The translations under genes were made by a program, and so were the position numbers. Below, piece after piece: positions 9,971 through 20,778 of a DNA stretch of 51,382 bases. Each line of letters opens with the position of its first letter. The first letter of the stretch is position 1. Under the pieces are notes generated by a model, which did no database searches, was not told where the DNA came from, and saw only the letters and a program-made list of their open reading frames with translations. The DNA lies in the NCBI GenBank assembly GCA_023150345.1, contig JAKLLB010000020.1:1-51382 (forward strand), written 5' to 3'. This DNA is from Aquabacterium sp. (GTDB lineage: Bacteria; Pseudomonadota; Gammaproteobacteria; Burkholderiales; Burkholderiaceae_C).

Positions 9971-11494
9971 ATGAACCAGGCACCCATCGAGACCCTTCGA
10001 GACATCGTGATCGTCGGCGGCGGAACCGCTGGCTGGATGACCGCCGCGGCACTGGCCAAGGTGCTGCAGGGTCGGTACCGGATCCGACTGGTGGAGTCCG
10101 ATGACATCGGCACCATCGGCGTGGGCGAGGCCACGATTCCGATGATCCAGCTCTTCAACAAGGTGCTGGAGATCGACGAGCACGAGTTCATGCGCGAGAC
10201 CCAGGGCACGATCAAGCTGGGCATCGAGTTCGTGAACTGGGGGCGCGTGGGCGACCGGTACATGCATGGCTTCGGTCGCTTCGGGCAGGACCTTTGGACC
10301 GTGCCGTTCGACCAGTACTGGCATCGCATGCGCGCAGCCGGGCGCGCACGTGAGCTGGCCGAATACTCCATCAATCGCATGGCCTCCCGCGCCCATCGAT
10401 TCCTGCGCGCCCAGCCGGATATGGCCAACTCACCTCTGGCCGACATCGTGCACGCGTTTCACTTCGATGCCAGCCTGTACGCACGTTACCTGCGCCGCTA
10501 TGCCGAGTCCCGCGGCGTGCAGCGGGTCGAAGGGCGCATCGTCGATGTGCTGCTGCGCGGCAGCAACGGACATGTTGCGTCCGTGTTGCTCGAGGACGGC
10601 ACGTCCGTGGCGGGCGACCTGTTCATCGACTGTTCCGGCTTCCGTGCCTTGCTCATCGAGCAGACGCTGCACACCGGCTACGAGGACTGGAGCCACTGGC
10701 TGCCGTGCGACCGGGCGATTGCGGTGCCGTGCGAGCCGGCCGCGCGCCTCACGCCGTTCACCCGTTCAACGGCTCACCGGGCCGGATGGCAATGGCGCAT
10801 ACCGTTGCAGCATCGCATCGGCAACGGGCATGTGTTCTGCAGCCGGCACATCAGCGAGGACGAGGCCACGGCGACACTGCTGGAGCATCTGGACGGCCAG
10901 CCGCTGGCCGAACCGCGAACCATCCGTTTTGCCACCGGCATGAGGCGTCAGGCGTGGAACCGCAATGTGGTCGCCGTCGGGCTGGCCGGTGGCTTTCTCG
11001 AGCCGCTGGAGTCCACCAGCATCCACCTGATCCAGACGGCGATCGCACGCTTGATCACGTTCTTTCCGGACCGTGGATTCGCGGCCGCCGACATCGACGA
11101 GTTCAATCGGCAGAGTCGGTTCGAGTTCGAGCGCATCCGCGACTTCATCATCCTGCACTACCACCTCAACCAACGCGACGATTCGTCGTTCTGGGTCCAG
11201 TGCCGCGAAATGGCGGTACCCGAGCCGCTGCAACGCAAGATCGACTTGTACCGAAGCCGCGGACGCGTCGTGCGCGACAACAACGAACTCTTCGCCGAGG
11301 TGGCCTGGCTGCAGGTGATGGATGGCCAGAACCTGGCTCCGCTGTCACACCACCCGCTGGCCGGCCTGATCGACGACGAGGAAGTGCACGCCTATCTGGA
11401 GAACGTGCGTACGGTCATCGAGAAGTGCGTGGACGTGATGCCCGCCCACGAGGACTACATCCGAGACCATTGCGCGGCACGGCGGTCGAGTTGA
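9971..11494 (+). CDS. Flavin-dependent tryptophan-halogenase homologue
   Basis: A 507-residue protein of the tryptophan halogenase family (PrnA/RebH-like), which uses FADH2, O2 and halide. The FAD-binding GGGTAGW is at residues 16-22 and a WxWxIP motif (WQWRIP) lies near residue 273. Lys82 (in TIKLGIEF) aligns in position with the catalytic Lys79 of PrnA, and the Glu of PLESTSIHLIQ near residue 347 with its Glu346. So all the key residues for halogenation appear present. There is no flavin reductase, peptide synthetase or polyketide gene nearby. From memory, similar halogenase genes often sit beside TonB-dependent receptors in carbohydrate loci of Caulobacter, Xanthomonas and Brevundimonas. 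The native substrate is unknown. The ATG at 9971 is used; a GTG two codons earlier is possible. Confidence 0.9.
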   Translation: MNQAPIETLRDIVIVGGGTAGWMTAAALAKVLQGRYRIRLVESDDIGTIGVGEATIPMIQLFNKVLEIDEHEFMRETQGTIKLGIEFVNWGRVGDRYMHGFGRFGQDLWTVPFDQYWHRMRAAGRARELAEYSINRMASRAHRFLRAQPDMANSPLADIVHAFHFDASLYARYLRRYAESRGVQRVEGRIVDVLLRGSNGHVASVLLEDGTSVAGDLFIDCSGFRALLIEQTLHTGYEDWSHWLPCDRAIAVPCEPAARLTPFTRSTAHRAGWQWRIPLQHRIGNGHVFCSRHISEDEATATLLEHLDGQPLAEPRTIRFATGMRRQAWNRNVVAVGLAGGFLEPLESTSIHLIQTAIARLITFFPDRGFAAADIDEFNRQSRFEFERIRDFIILHYHLNQRDDSSFWVQCREMAVPEPLQRKIDLYRSRGRVVRDNNELFAEVAWLQVMDGQNLAPLSHHPLAGLIDDEEVHAYLENVRTVIEKCVDVMPAHEDYIRDHCAARRSS

Positions 11495-11534
11495 GACCAC
11501 CGAAGCCCGGACCGGCCCTGGGCGTACAGCAGCG

Positions 11535-13169
11535 TCACTGCACCCGCTTGTAGTTGTTGTAGCCGCCCACCGGCGTGGTCACCGGCGCAAGCAGCATCGC
11601 GCTGCGTGCGGGAACGGTGACTTCGAGCAGTGCCGACATCACGCGCTCGGCGATCGGCTCCGTGCTGCCGAGCAGATCGCGCAGCCGGGTGCCGTCCATG
11701 ACCTTGGAGTTGGGCCAAAGCAGTGTTTCGCGCACGGGCGCGTCGCTGGTGTTGAGCAATACCAGCACGGTATCGGCGGCACGGTCGGTGCTGCGCTCGA
11801 AGGCGATGAGGTGTTGTGCCTGCAGCAGGCGGAAGTTGCCCACCTTGAGCGCGCGGTGGTGCTGGTGCAGCGCCACCAGACGCCGGGTGTAGGCCAGGTC
11901 GGGCTGGTCGTCACGCACCAGGTCCCAGCGCATCGGGGCGCGCATCTCGGGATCGTCGCCGCCGGTCATGCCGAGTTCACTGCCGTAGTAGAGGTTGGGC
12001 GAACCGGGCAGCGTGAACTGCAGCACCTGCGCCAGCCGGCGCTGCCGAACGTCGGGCAATACCGTGGCCAGGCGCGGCGTGTCGTGGTTGTCCAGGTAGA
12101 GCCACGACTTGAGCATGGGCTCGATGCCGGCATCGCTCACCAATTGCCCGATCAATCGCGCCGCGTGGGCCGGCTCCAGACGAGCGGCCGCCGTGCGCAG
12201 CATCAGGTGGCGCAGGGTGAAGTGCATGATGCCGTCGACCGCCGGGAACCAGTCTCGCGGGTAGTTGGCGATCTCACCCACCACCAGCGAGCCGGGCTTC
12301 TCGGCGTGTGCGGCGCGGGTGAGTTCGTCGAGGAAAGCGAAGCCGATGTCGAAGGCCACGTCCAGGCGCCAGCCGTCGATGCCTTCGCGCAGATAGCTGC
12401 GCACCACCGAGTCAGGGGCGCCGTAGATGTGGGCACGCACCGCCGGGTTCTCGAGGTTGAGCTCGGGCAGGTTCTCGGCGTTCCACCAGGTGCGTGCGCC
12501 GCCGGGGTATTGCGGCGCGAAGTCGAACCACTGGCGCTCGGGACTGCAGGGGTCGGCCTCGGCGCGGCGAAACACCGGCGCGTTGCGGCCCATGTGATTG
12601 AACACGCCGTCGAGCACCAGCCGCATGCCACGGCGGTGTACGTCGGCGGCCAGTGCCTTCAGGTCGTCGCGGGTACCGAACTCCGGCGAGATGCTCAGGT
12701 AGTCGAGTGCATCGTACTTGTGGTTGGTGTACGCATGGTGGATCGGGTTGAGGTACAGCACATCCGCACCCAGGGTGCGCACATGGTCCAGGCGAGCGGC
12801 CACGCTGCGCAGGTCGCCACCCCAGAAGTCGACTTCGTGGCTCCACAGCCGCTGGTCGGGCAGATACTGGCCCGCGCGCGGCACTTCGTCCCAGCGGCGC
12901 AGCCGCTTCGGCGCCGGGTACAGGGCGCGCTTGAGCTCGAGTTGCACGCTGGGCGCAAAGCGGTCGACCAGCACCTGGTAGACCACGGCGCCGTTGCGCC
13001 AATCGCGCTCGCGCGCCTCGAATACGCCTCGCAGTGCGAGGTCGGACGGGTTGCCCTCGGGGCCGGCGGCGAAGATCTGCATGGACGTGGCCAGGGTCAG
13101 GGTGATGGAGGTGGCCCGCGCGAGCGTGGACAGGGCACGGCGGCGAGACGTCGAGCGAGGCAGTGTCAT
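11535..13169 (-). CDS. GH13 alpha-amylase family enzyme (exported)
   Basis: A 544-residue glycoside hydrolase family 13 protein, last gene of the malKEFG operon. Its ATG overlaps the malG stop (ATGA), which implies coupled translation. The N-terminus has SRRRAL followed by a hydrophobic stretch up to MQIFAAG, compatible with a Tat-like or Sec export signal. Family blocks: [39 protein letters not shown] (catalytic nucleophile Asp), VVGEIANYP (acid/base Glu) and LDNHDTPRL (third acid). The sequence resembles neopullulanase/cyclomaltodextrinase types more than classical endo-amylase. If exported it would shorten dextrins for MalE in the periplasm. Its 3' end is convergent with the halogenase gene (40 bp apart). 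Confidence 0.9.
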   Translation of the reverse strand: MTLPRSTSRRRALSTLARATSITLTLATSMQIFAAGPEGNPSDLALRGVFEARERDWRNGAVVYQVLVDRFAPSVQLELKRALYPAPKRLRRWDEVPRAGQYLPDQRLWSHEVDFWGGDLRSVAARLDHVRTLGADVLYLNPIHHAYTNHKYDALDYLSISPEFGTRDDLKALAADVHRRGMRLVLDGVFNHMGRNAPVFRRAEADPCSPERQWFDFAPQYPGGARTWWNAENLPELNLENPAVRAHIYGAPDSVVRSYLREGIDGWRLDVAFDIGFAFLDELTRAAHAEKPGSLVVGEIANYPRDWFPAVDGIMHFTLRHLMLRTAAARLEPAHAARLIGQLVSDAGIEPMLKSWLYLDNHDTPRLATVLPDVRQRRLAQVLQFTLPGSPNLYYGSELGMTGGDDPEMRAPMRWDLVRDDQPDLAYTRRLVALHQHHRALKVGNFRLLQAQHLIAFERSTDRAADTVLVLLNTSDAPVRETLLWPNSKVMDGTRLRDLLGSTEPIAERVMSALLEVTVPARSAMLLAPVTTPVGGYNNYKRVQ

Positions 13170-14056
13170 CCCTTTACACCGCCGGCGGTGAGCCCCGAGA
13201 CGATCCATCGTTGCGCGGCCAGGAACACCAGGGTGATGGGCAGGCCCGACAACACCGCTGCGGCGGCGAAGTCGCCCCACAGGTACTTCTGGTCATAGAG
13301 GTAGAACTTCGAGCCCACGGCCAGGGTGAGGTTGGGCTCCTCGCGCAGCAGCACGGATGCGACGGGGTACTCGATGATGGTGCCGATGAAGGCCAGCACG
13401 AACACCACCATGAGGATGGGCACCGCCATCGGCAGCAACACATGAACGAAGGCCTGCCAGTGCGTGGCGCCGTCGACCTTGGCGTTCTCCTCGATTTCGG
13501 CGGGAATGGTGTCGAAGTAGCCCTTGATCGTCCAGATGTGCGTGGCCACGCCGCCCAGGTAGGCCACCACCAGCCCGGCATGGGTCTCGATGCCCAGCCA
13601 GGGAATGTGCCGCCCGATGCCCTCGAACAGGGCATAGATGGCCACCAGCGCCACCGCCACCGGGAACATCTGCAGCACCAGCATGCTGCCCAGCAGCGGC
13701 GCCTTGAAACGGAACTGCAGCCGCGCGAAGGCATAGGCCGCGGTGGTGGAGATGGCCACGATCAGCAGGGCCGAGACCGTGGCCACCTTGATCGAGTTCC
13801 ACAGCCACATCAGCACCGGGAAGGGCGGTTGCATCTGCGTGCCGTCGGGCAGCACATGGGGCAGGCCCAACGCCAGCTTCCAGTGTTCGAGACTGATCTG
13901 GCTGGGGATCAGCGAGCCGGTGGCGAAGTTGCCGGGCCGCAGCGAGATCGACACCACCGCCAGCAGCGGGAAGAGGGTGACGGCGATCAGCGCCCAGAGG
14001 AAGGCATGCGCCGCGAGCACGCGCCAGCGCTGGGACTTGCCGGTGACGATGGCCAT
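13166..14056 (-). CDS. malG: Maltose/maltodextrin ABC transporter permease MalG
   Basis: A 296-residue inner-membrane permease, the same length as Escherichia coli MalG. It has six predicted membrane spans and the EAA loop [15 protein letters not shown] that docks on MalK. It pairs with MalF to form the channel. The ATG at 14056 follows CGGAG inside the end of malF, leaving 5 bp between the malF stop and this start. The frame continues upstream but only as an antisense-like extension inside malF. It is the fourth gene of the malK-E-F-G-amylase operon. Confidence 0.96.
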   Translation of the reverse strand: MAIVTGKSQRWRVLAAHAFLWALIAVTLFPLLAVVSISLRPGNFATGSLIPSQISLEHWKLALGLPHVLPDGTQMQPPFPVLMWLWNSIKVATVSALLIVAISTTAAYAFARLQFRFKAPLLGSMLVLQMFPVAVALVAIYALFEGIGRHIPWLGIETHAGLVVAYLGGVATHIWTIKGYFDTIPAEIEENAKVDGATHWQAFVHVLLPMAVPILMVVFVLAFIGTIIEYPVASVLLREEPNLTLAVGSKFYLYDQKYLWGDFAAAAVLSGLPITLVFLAAQRWIVSGLTAGGVKG

Positions 14057-14061
14057 GCGGA

Positions 14062-15660
14062 TCAGCTCCGGTTGTCGGCCTGTGCCCGGGTCAACCTCAG
14101 GTTGATCACGGACATCAGCGCCACGATGACGAAGATGAGCGTCGAGATCGCGGCAGCCAGCCCGAAATTGGCGCCGGCGTCGGTGAAGGCGATGCGATAG
14201 GTGTACGACACGAGAATGTCGGTCGTGCCTGCGGGCAGCTTGGTGTTGAGGAAGTCGGGCCGACCGTCGGTGAGCAGCGAGATCAGCACGAAGTTGTTGA
14301 AGTTGAAGGCGAAAGCGGAGATCAGCAGCGGCGTGAGCGGGCGTGCGATCAGAGGCGCGGTGATGCGCAGGAAGTTGGTCATCGGCCCGGCGCCGGCGAT
14401 GGCCGAGGCCTCGTACAGGTCGGCGGGAATGGCCTTGAGCAGGCCGCTGCACAACAGCATGATGTACGGGTATCCCAGCCAGGTGTTGACGATGAGGATC
14501 ATCACCTTGGCCAGCAGTGGATCGGCAAACCATGCCGGGCGTATGCCGAACAGCGCATTCAGGATGGCGTTGATCTCGCCGAAGTTCTGGTTGAACAGGC
14601 CCTTGAACACCAGGATCGAGATGAAGCCGGGAACGGCATAGGGCAGGAACAGCAGCGTGCGGTACACGGTACGCCCACGGAGGGCCTCCCAGTTCAGCAA
14701 CACGGCCAACGTCATGCCCAGTACCGTGCTGAACAGTACTGTGAGACCGGCGAACAGCACGGTCCAGATGAAGATGGAGACGAAGGGCCCGCGCAGGTCG
14801 GCGTCGAACAGCATGCGCGAGTAGTTGCGCCAACCGACGCCCACCTTGAATCCGGGCTGCAGCCTGAGGCCGTCGGCCGACTCGAAGAAGCCGGTTTCGC
14901 GGTTCGCACGATAGATCGTGCCGCTCGGCTTGTGCGTCAGCGCGCCATCGGCACCAGGCAGCCACGCCGGCTCGGCGGTGCCGAACTCGTGCACGCCGGC
15001 GTAACTCAGCAGGCGCCCATCGGGCAGTGCCAGCTTCAGGCGCATCACCGCGTCACGGTGGCGCAGCTTGTCCCGCAGGCCCAGTGCGGGTGCCAGCGGT
15101 GGTGCATCGGCGGGCAGGGGTGCCAACGCGACCGGTGTGCCGGCCATGGGTGCGCCGTCGGGTGTGGCGACCAGATCCAGTGGCGGCGAGATGAACGCTG
15201 CACCGGCGCCGCCTTCGGCAGGCGCCAGCCGGATACGCCAGCGCGCACCATCGGCATGGAGCGAGAACGCCAGCGCATGCTCCTCGTCGATGGTGGCCTG
15301 GTCGAGCAGGTAGGCGCGGGCCCGTTCTTCGGTCAGCAGGTTGGTGGCCGAGTAGTTCGTGAACCCGATCTGCACTGTGTAGAGCAGCGGCAGTGCCACG
15401 AACAGCAACATGCCGACAACGCCTGGGTACAAGTAGCGCGCCGCCAGGGTGCGGGCCGAGCCAAACACGTAGAGCGTGGCAGCGCCTGCGGCCAGCGCCA
15501 GCACCGCCCACAGTGGCTCGCCCGCCGCATGCAGGCGCAGCACCAGCCACAAGAGCACCAGCGCGGCCGTGCCGAGCAGCACGTACTTCCGCGCGGGCGC
15601 TGCGGAACCGGCTTTGCCGGGCCGTGCACGTGCACCGAAATCGTCTTGAGCGGACGTCAT
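14062..15660 (-). CDS. malF: Maltose/maltodextrin ABC transporter permease MalF
   Basis: A 532-residue permease. Like enteric MalF it has extra N-terminal membrane spans and a large periplasmic P2 loop (about residues 110-280) between spans 3 and 4 that contacts MalE. The EAA motif is in [17 protein letters not shown]. The start ATG overlaps the malE stop codon as ATGA, so translation is probably coupled. Residues 1-25 are polar and cytoplasmic, followed by hydrophobic spans at about 26-70 and 75-100. Confidence 0.96.
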   Translation of the reverse strand: MTSAQDDFGARARPGKAGSAAPARKYVLLGTAALVLLWLVLRLHAAGEPLWAVLALAAGAATLYVFGSARTLAARYLYPGVVGMLLFVALPLLYTVQIGFTNYSATNLLTEERARAYLLDQATIDEEHALAFSLHADGARWRIRLAPAEGGAGAAFISPPLDLVATPDGAPMAGTPVALAPLPADAPPLAPALGLRDKLRHRDAVMRLKLALPDGRLLSYAGVHEFGTAEPAWLPGADGALTHKPSGTIYRANRETGFFESADGLRLQPGFKVGVGWRNYSRMLFDADLRGPFVSIFIWTVLFAGLTVLFSTVLGMTLAVLLNWEALRGRTVYRTLLFLPYAVPGFISILVFKGLFNQNFGEINAILNALFGIRPAWFADPLLAKVMILIVNTWLGYPYIMLLCSGLLKAIPADLYEASAIAGAGPMTNFLRITAPLIARPLTPLLISAFAFNFNNFVLISLLTDGRPDFLNTKLPAGTTDILVSYTYRIAFTDAGANFGLAAAISTLIFVIVALMSVINLRLTRAQADNRS

Positions 15661-16843
15661 CTCGTCAGCATGCGAGCGGCGGCGCCATCCAGGGCGTCTT
15701 TCGGGCTCTGCCGGCCGTTGGTGATGGCCTCGAGCGCGGCATCCATGGCTGGGAAGAAGCGGCCGGTCTCGGGGATGTTGGGAATGGGCTCACCGCGACG
15801 GGCGTTCTCCATGGTGGCGCGGATGCGGGCGTCGCCCGCGAGCTCGGTGTAATAGGCTTTGTTGGCCGGTGTGCCCAGCGGCACGTCGGCGGAGATGGTC
15901 TTCAGGTGCTCGACCTGCAGCACATACCCTTCGAGGAACAGGCGAGCGAGGTCCTTGTGGCGGCTGGGTGCCGCCACCATGCAGCCGAGCACACCGACGA
16001 ACGGACGGGCCGGCTTGCCGGCCACCGACGGTATGGGGGCGACGCCGAAGTCGATGCCGGCCTTGCGCGCGTTGTCCCAGGCCCAGGGGCCCGTGATCAT
16101 CATCGCCACTTCGCCCCGCGCGAACTGCGCCTCCATCTCGGCGTAGCGTGCGCCACGCGGCATGTGGCCGGCGGTGATCAGGCGCTCGAGCATGCGCGCG
16201 CCCTCCAGCGCGCCCGGTGTGTTCACGCCCACCTGGCCCGGGTCGTAGTCGCCGGCGGCATTGCGCCCGAAGACATGGGCGCCACCGGCGGCCAGCATGG
16301 GCCAGGTGAAGAACGACTTGTTGTAGTCCCACAGGATGGCCTTGCGACCGCGCGCGGCGAGCTCGCGGTCGAGTGCGATCACCTCCTCGAAGCTCGTGGG
16401 GGGTGTGGGCACGAGCGCGCGGTTGTAGATCAGTCCGATGGCCTCGATCGCGAGCGGGTAGCCCCAGACCTTGCCTTGGTAGGTGAACGCCTGCCACGCC
16501 GCGGGTTCGATGGCTGCGCGCACGCGCCGGGGCGGCTGCACCGGCACGATCAACCCCGACTTGGCCCACTCGCCGGCGCGGTCGTGGGGCCAGCAGAAGA
16601 TGTCGGGTCCCTTGCCTGCGCCGGCCGCGGCCTGGAACTTGTCGGGCGCGCCCTCGGGGTGCTGGACCACCACCGGCACGCCACTGTCGCGCGTGAATGC
16701 GTCGCCCACCTTCTGCAGGCCGTTGTAGCCCTTGTCGCCGTTGATCCAGACCAGCAGCGACGGCTGCGCGGCAATGGCCGGCGCGCACGCCAGCATGCAC
16801 GTGGCCAGCGCGAGCATCAGCGCCTTGATCAGAGGCGTTGTCG

Positions 16844-16847
<4 letters not shown>
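15657..16847 (-). CDS. malE: Maltose/maltodextrin-binding protein MalE
   Basis: A 396-residue periplasmic solute-binding protein. A signal peptide (hydrophobic ALMLALATCMLACAPAIAA) is followed by LLVWINGDKGYNGLQKVGDAF, the start typical of MalE. Further family blocks are GPDIFCWPHDRAGEWAKSGL, YPLAIEAIGLIYN and MITGPWAWDNARKAGIDFG. It delivers maltodextrins to MalFGK2. The start overlaps the malK stop (ATGA). The LAC sequence in the signal peptide is not a good lipobox, so a soluble periplasmic protein is preferred. Confidence 0.96.
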
Positions 16848-18004
<1,157 letters not shown>

Positions 18005-18006
18005 AT

Positions 18007-18030
18007 CTCACCTCGTGCAGACGAGGTGAG
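18007..18030 (-). promoter_or_regulatory. Hairpin that hides the malK ribosome-binding site
   Basis: On the mRNA strand the arms are CTCACCTCGT (18030-18021) and ACGAGGTGAG (18016-18007) with a 4-nt loop, CTGC. The pairing is perfect over 10 bp. The second arm contains the malK Shine-Dalgarno GAGG, 6 nt before the GTG start. The same sequence is also a DNA palindrome and could instead be bound by a protein. Confidence 0.6.
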
Positions 18031-18044
18031 CCTCGCCCTGTTGG

Positions 18045-18059
18045 TGTAGCGAATATACA
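18045..18059. promoter_or_regulatory. Candidate RpiR/HexR-type operator (9/10 match) before malK
   Basis: TGTAG-CGAAT-ATACA differs from TGTAG-N5-CTACA at one position. On the minus strand it contains TATATT (18057-18052), a good -10 element for malK, so a protein bound here would block that promoter. It sits 15 bp upstream of the hairpin. Confidence 0.6.
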
Positions 18060-18156
18060 TCGATATGGCGAGCGATATGACTGGGCAAACCCGAAGTGAC
18101 GACGTGATGACACCTATGAAACAGGTCGATGATTGGTGGCATCGGGATAAACAGCA

Positions 18157-18171
18157 TGTAGGAGAACTACA
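18157..18171. promoter_or_regulatory. Perfect TGTAG-N5-CTACA palindrome before glgP
   Basis: TGTAG-GAGAA-CTACA, 10 of 10 half-site bases, is the best copy in the window. It is 95 bp before the glgP start and centred 112 bp from the malK-side site. The 261-bp gap 18005-18265 therefore holds two operators and the malK hairpin and no gene. Confidence 0.7.
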
Positions 18172-18265
18172 CAAAAGTCGGCAACTCCGCCATACTTCGC
18201 GCCGTGCCGGCCGCAGCCCTTTTCTTGGCGTTGGCCGGCGTGTCTTCTGCGTGGAGCGCAAGCCG

Positions 18266-20746
18266 ATGATGAACGTTCGATCGACCCGTCGCCCTGTCGA
18301 GGCCCCGTCTGCCGCTGTCCGCCCCGATGGTGCCGGCCCCGTTGCGGCCGGCGCACCAGACCTGCTGGCGCGGGAGTTCGCCGCGGCCTACCGCCGCGAG
18401 CTGTCGCAGCGCTGCGACGTGGGAACCGCTGAGGCCAGCATGCGCGCGGCAGCGTCGGCCACCCGCGGCCTGCTGGCGACGCGCTGGGCGTTGACACAGG
18501 CGGCGGATGCGATGCGGGGCAGTCGGCGCCGGGTGCACTACCTGTCGATGGAGTTCCTGATGGGCCGGGCGATGTCCAACGCGCTGGCGGCGCTGGGGCT
18601 GAACGCATCGTCGCAGGAATTGCTGGGCGGCCAGGGGCCCGCCCTGGCGGAGGTGCTGGCCCGAGAGCCCGACGCCGCGCTGGGCAACGGCGGCCTGGGC
18701 CGGTTGGCGGCATGCTTCCTCGATGCAATGGCCACGCTCGGGCTGCCATCGTTCGGCTATGGGCTGCGCTACGAGCACGGCATGTTCGCCCAGGCCATCG
18801 AGGCCGGCCAGCAGGTCGAGCGCCCTGATCAGTGGCTCGAACATGGGAACCCGTGGGAACTGCTGCGGCCGGAGGTGCGTTACTCGGTGGGCTTCGGTGG
18901 AGCCATGCATCCGGTTGAAGGCGAACCCCGCTGGGTGCCGGCCGAAGTGGTGATCGCTCAGGCGCACGACTTCATCGTGCCGGGCCACGGCACCGAGCAT
19001 GTGTCCACGCTGCGGCAATGGCATGCGCGCGCGGCGCGCCCGATCGACTTCATGGCCTTCTGCCGCGGCGACCATGCGGCGGCGGCGTCGCACAAGCAGA
19101 CGGCCGACGCGCTGAACTGGGTGCTGTATCCGGACGACAGCACCCCCGCCGGGCGCGAACTGCGACTGAAGCAGGAGTACTTCCTGGTGAGTGCATCGCT
19201 GCAGGACATGCTGGCGCGCCACGTGCGCGAAGGCGGCAACCTGCGCGCTTTCGGCGAGGCGAATGCGGTGCACCTGAACGACACGCACCCGGCGCTCGTG
19301 CCCGCCGAGCTGATGCGGCTGCTGGTGGACGATCACGGCCTGGGCTGGGACGAGGCCTGGGCCGTCACCACCCGCGCCGTGAGCTACACCAACCACACGC
19401 TCATGCCCGAGGCGCTGGAGACCTGGGAGCTGCCGATGTTCGAGGCCATGCTGCCGCGGCACCTGCAGATCATCTACGAGATCAACCACCGGCTGCTGCG
19501 GGAGGTGCGCGCCCGGCACCCGGGCGACGACGCCTTGGCCGAGCGCGTGTCGCTGATCGACGAGCGGGGCTCGAAACGCGTGCGCATGGCCGCGTTGGCC
19601 ATCGCGGCGTCGCGCAAGGTCAATGGTGTATCGGCGCTGCACTCGCAGCTCATGGTGGACACCATCTTCAGCGACCACGCCCGGCTGTGGCCCGATCGCT
19701 TCATCAACATCACCAATGGCGTCACGCCCCGGCGCTGGCTCATGCAGGCCAACCCGGGCCTGGCCGCATTGATCGACACGCGCCTGGGCGAGGGCTGGCG
19801 GCGCGATCTGGGTCAGTTGCAGGGGTTGGCAACACACGCCGGCGACCAGGCGCTGGGCGAGGCCTTCCTGCGCGTCAAGCATGCCAACAAGCAGCGGCTG
19901 GCGCAGCTGATCGAACGCGAGCTGGGCATCGCGGTCGATGCCGCCAGCCTGTTCGACGTGCAGATCAAGCGCATCCACGAGTACAAGCGGCAGCTGCTCA
20001 ACGTGCTGCACGTCATCGCGCGCTACCAGGCCATCGTGGCCGATCCACATCGGGACTGGGTGCCCCGCACCGTGGTGTTCGCCGGCAAGGCCGCATCGGC
20101 CTATGTGGCGGCCAAGCAGGTCATCCGGCTCATCCACGACGTGGCAGCGGTGGTCAACCACGATCCGCGCGTGGGCGCGCGGCTGAAGGTGGTGTTCCTG
20201 CCCAACTACGGCGTCACGCTGGCCGAGAGCATCCTGCCTGCGGCCGACCTGTCGCAGCAGATATCCACTGCAGGCACCGAGGCCTCGGGCACAGGCAACA
20301 TGAAGTTCGCGCTCAATGGCGCGTTGACCATCGGCACCTGGGACGGCGCCAACATCGAGATGGCGCTGTCGATGGGTGAGGAGCAGATGTTCGTGTTCGG
20401 ACTGCGGGCCGACGCGGTGGCCCGGATACGCGGCGCTGGCTACGACCCCGCAGCCTGCGTCGCCGGTGACGTGCGCCTGGCAACCGTGATCGAAGCGCTG
20501 GAACGCGGTGACTTCAGCCCTGCCGAGCCTGAGCGGTATCACACGCTGACGCATGCGCTGCGCCACGACGACCGCTACATGCTGTGCGCCGACTTCGCCG
20601 ACTACCTGCGTGCCCAGGATGAGGTCGATGCGTTGTTTCGTCAACCGCAGGCCTGGGCGGCCCGCGCATGGCGCAACGTGGCGGCGATGGGTCCGTTCAG
20701 CGTCGACCGTACCATCGCGCAATACGCAGCCCAGGTCTGGTCCTGA
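18266..20746 (+). CDS. glgP: Glycogen/maltodextrin phosphorylase
   Basis: An 826-residue pyridoxal-phosphate enzyme that releases glucose-1-phosphate from alpha-1,4-glucans. Family blocks are VHYLSMEFLMGR, LGNGGLGRLAACFLDAMA, HLNDTHPAL, IKRIHEYKRQLLNVLHVI, VFAGKAASAY and the PLP region EASGTGNMKFALNGALTIG, whose Lys near residue 680 binds the cofactor. Length matches the usual 815-830. Two adjacent ATGs (18266, 18269) follow a GGAG-like sequence; the longer upstream frame to 18065 crosses the operator region and is rejected. First gene of glgP-glgB-glgX-malQ-cyclomaltodextrinase, divergent from malK. It could serve imported dextrins (MalP role) or stored glycogen. Confidence 0.95.
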   Translation: MMNVRSTRRPVEAPSAAVRPDGAGPVAAGAPDLLAREFAAAYRRELSQRCDVGTAEASMRAAASATRGLLATRWALTQAADAMRGSRRRVHYLSMEFLMGRAMSNALAALGLNASSQELLGGQGPALAEVLAREPDAALGNGGLGRLAACFLDAMATLGLPSFGYGLRYEHGMFAQAIEAGQQVERPDQWLEHGNPWELLRPEVRYSVGFGGAMHPVEGEPRWVPAEVVIAQAHDFIVPGHGTEHVSTLRQWHARAARPIDFMAFCRGDHAAAASHKQTADALNWVLYPDDSTPAGRELRLKQEYFLVSASLQDMLARHVREGGNLRAFGEANAVHLNDTHPALVPAELMRLLVDDHGLGWDEAWAVTTRAVSYTNHTLMPEALETWELPMFEAMLPRHLQIIYEINHRLLREVRARHPGDDALAERVSLIDERGSKRVRMAALAIAASRKVNGVSALHSQLMVDTIFSDHARLWPDRFINITNGVTPRRWLMQANPGLAALIDTRLGEGWRRDLGQLQGLATHAGDQALGEAFLRVKHANKQRLAQLIERELGIAVDAASLFDVQIKRIHEYKRQLLNVLHVIARYQAIVADPHRDWVPRTVVFAGKAASAYVAAKQVIRLIHDVAAVVNHDPRVGARLKVVFLPNYGVTLAESILPAADLSQQISTAGTEASGTGNMKFALNGALTIGTWDGANIEMALSMGEEQMFVFGLRADAVARIRGAGYDPAACVAGDVRLATVIEALERGDFSPAEPERYHTLTHALRHDDRYMLCADFADYLRAQDEVDALFRQPQAWAARAWRNVAAMGPFSVDRTIAQYAAQVWS

Positions 20747-20778
20747 ACGCCTCGGGTCCCCTGCAGCAGCCCCTCGCC

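Noticed and set aside
9971-11494. Halogenase as sign of a halogenated natural-product cluster
   Set aside because: No peptide synthetase, polyketide, amino-acid oxidase or flavin reductase genes are nearby; neighbours are sugar-uptake genes.
18167-20722. 851-residue antisense frame over glgP
   Set aside because: Complementary to a clear phosphorylase; composition is that of a GC-driven mirror frame.
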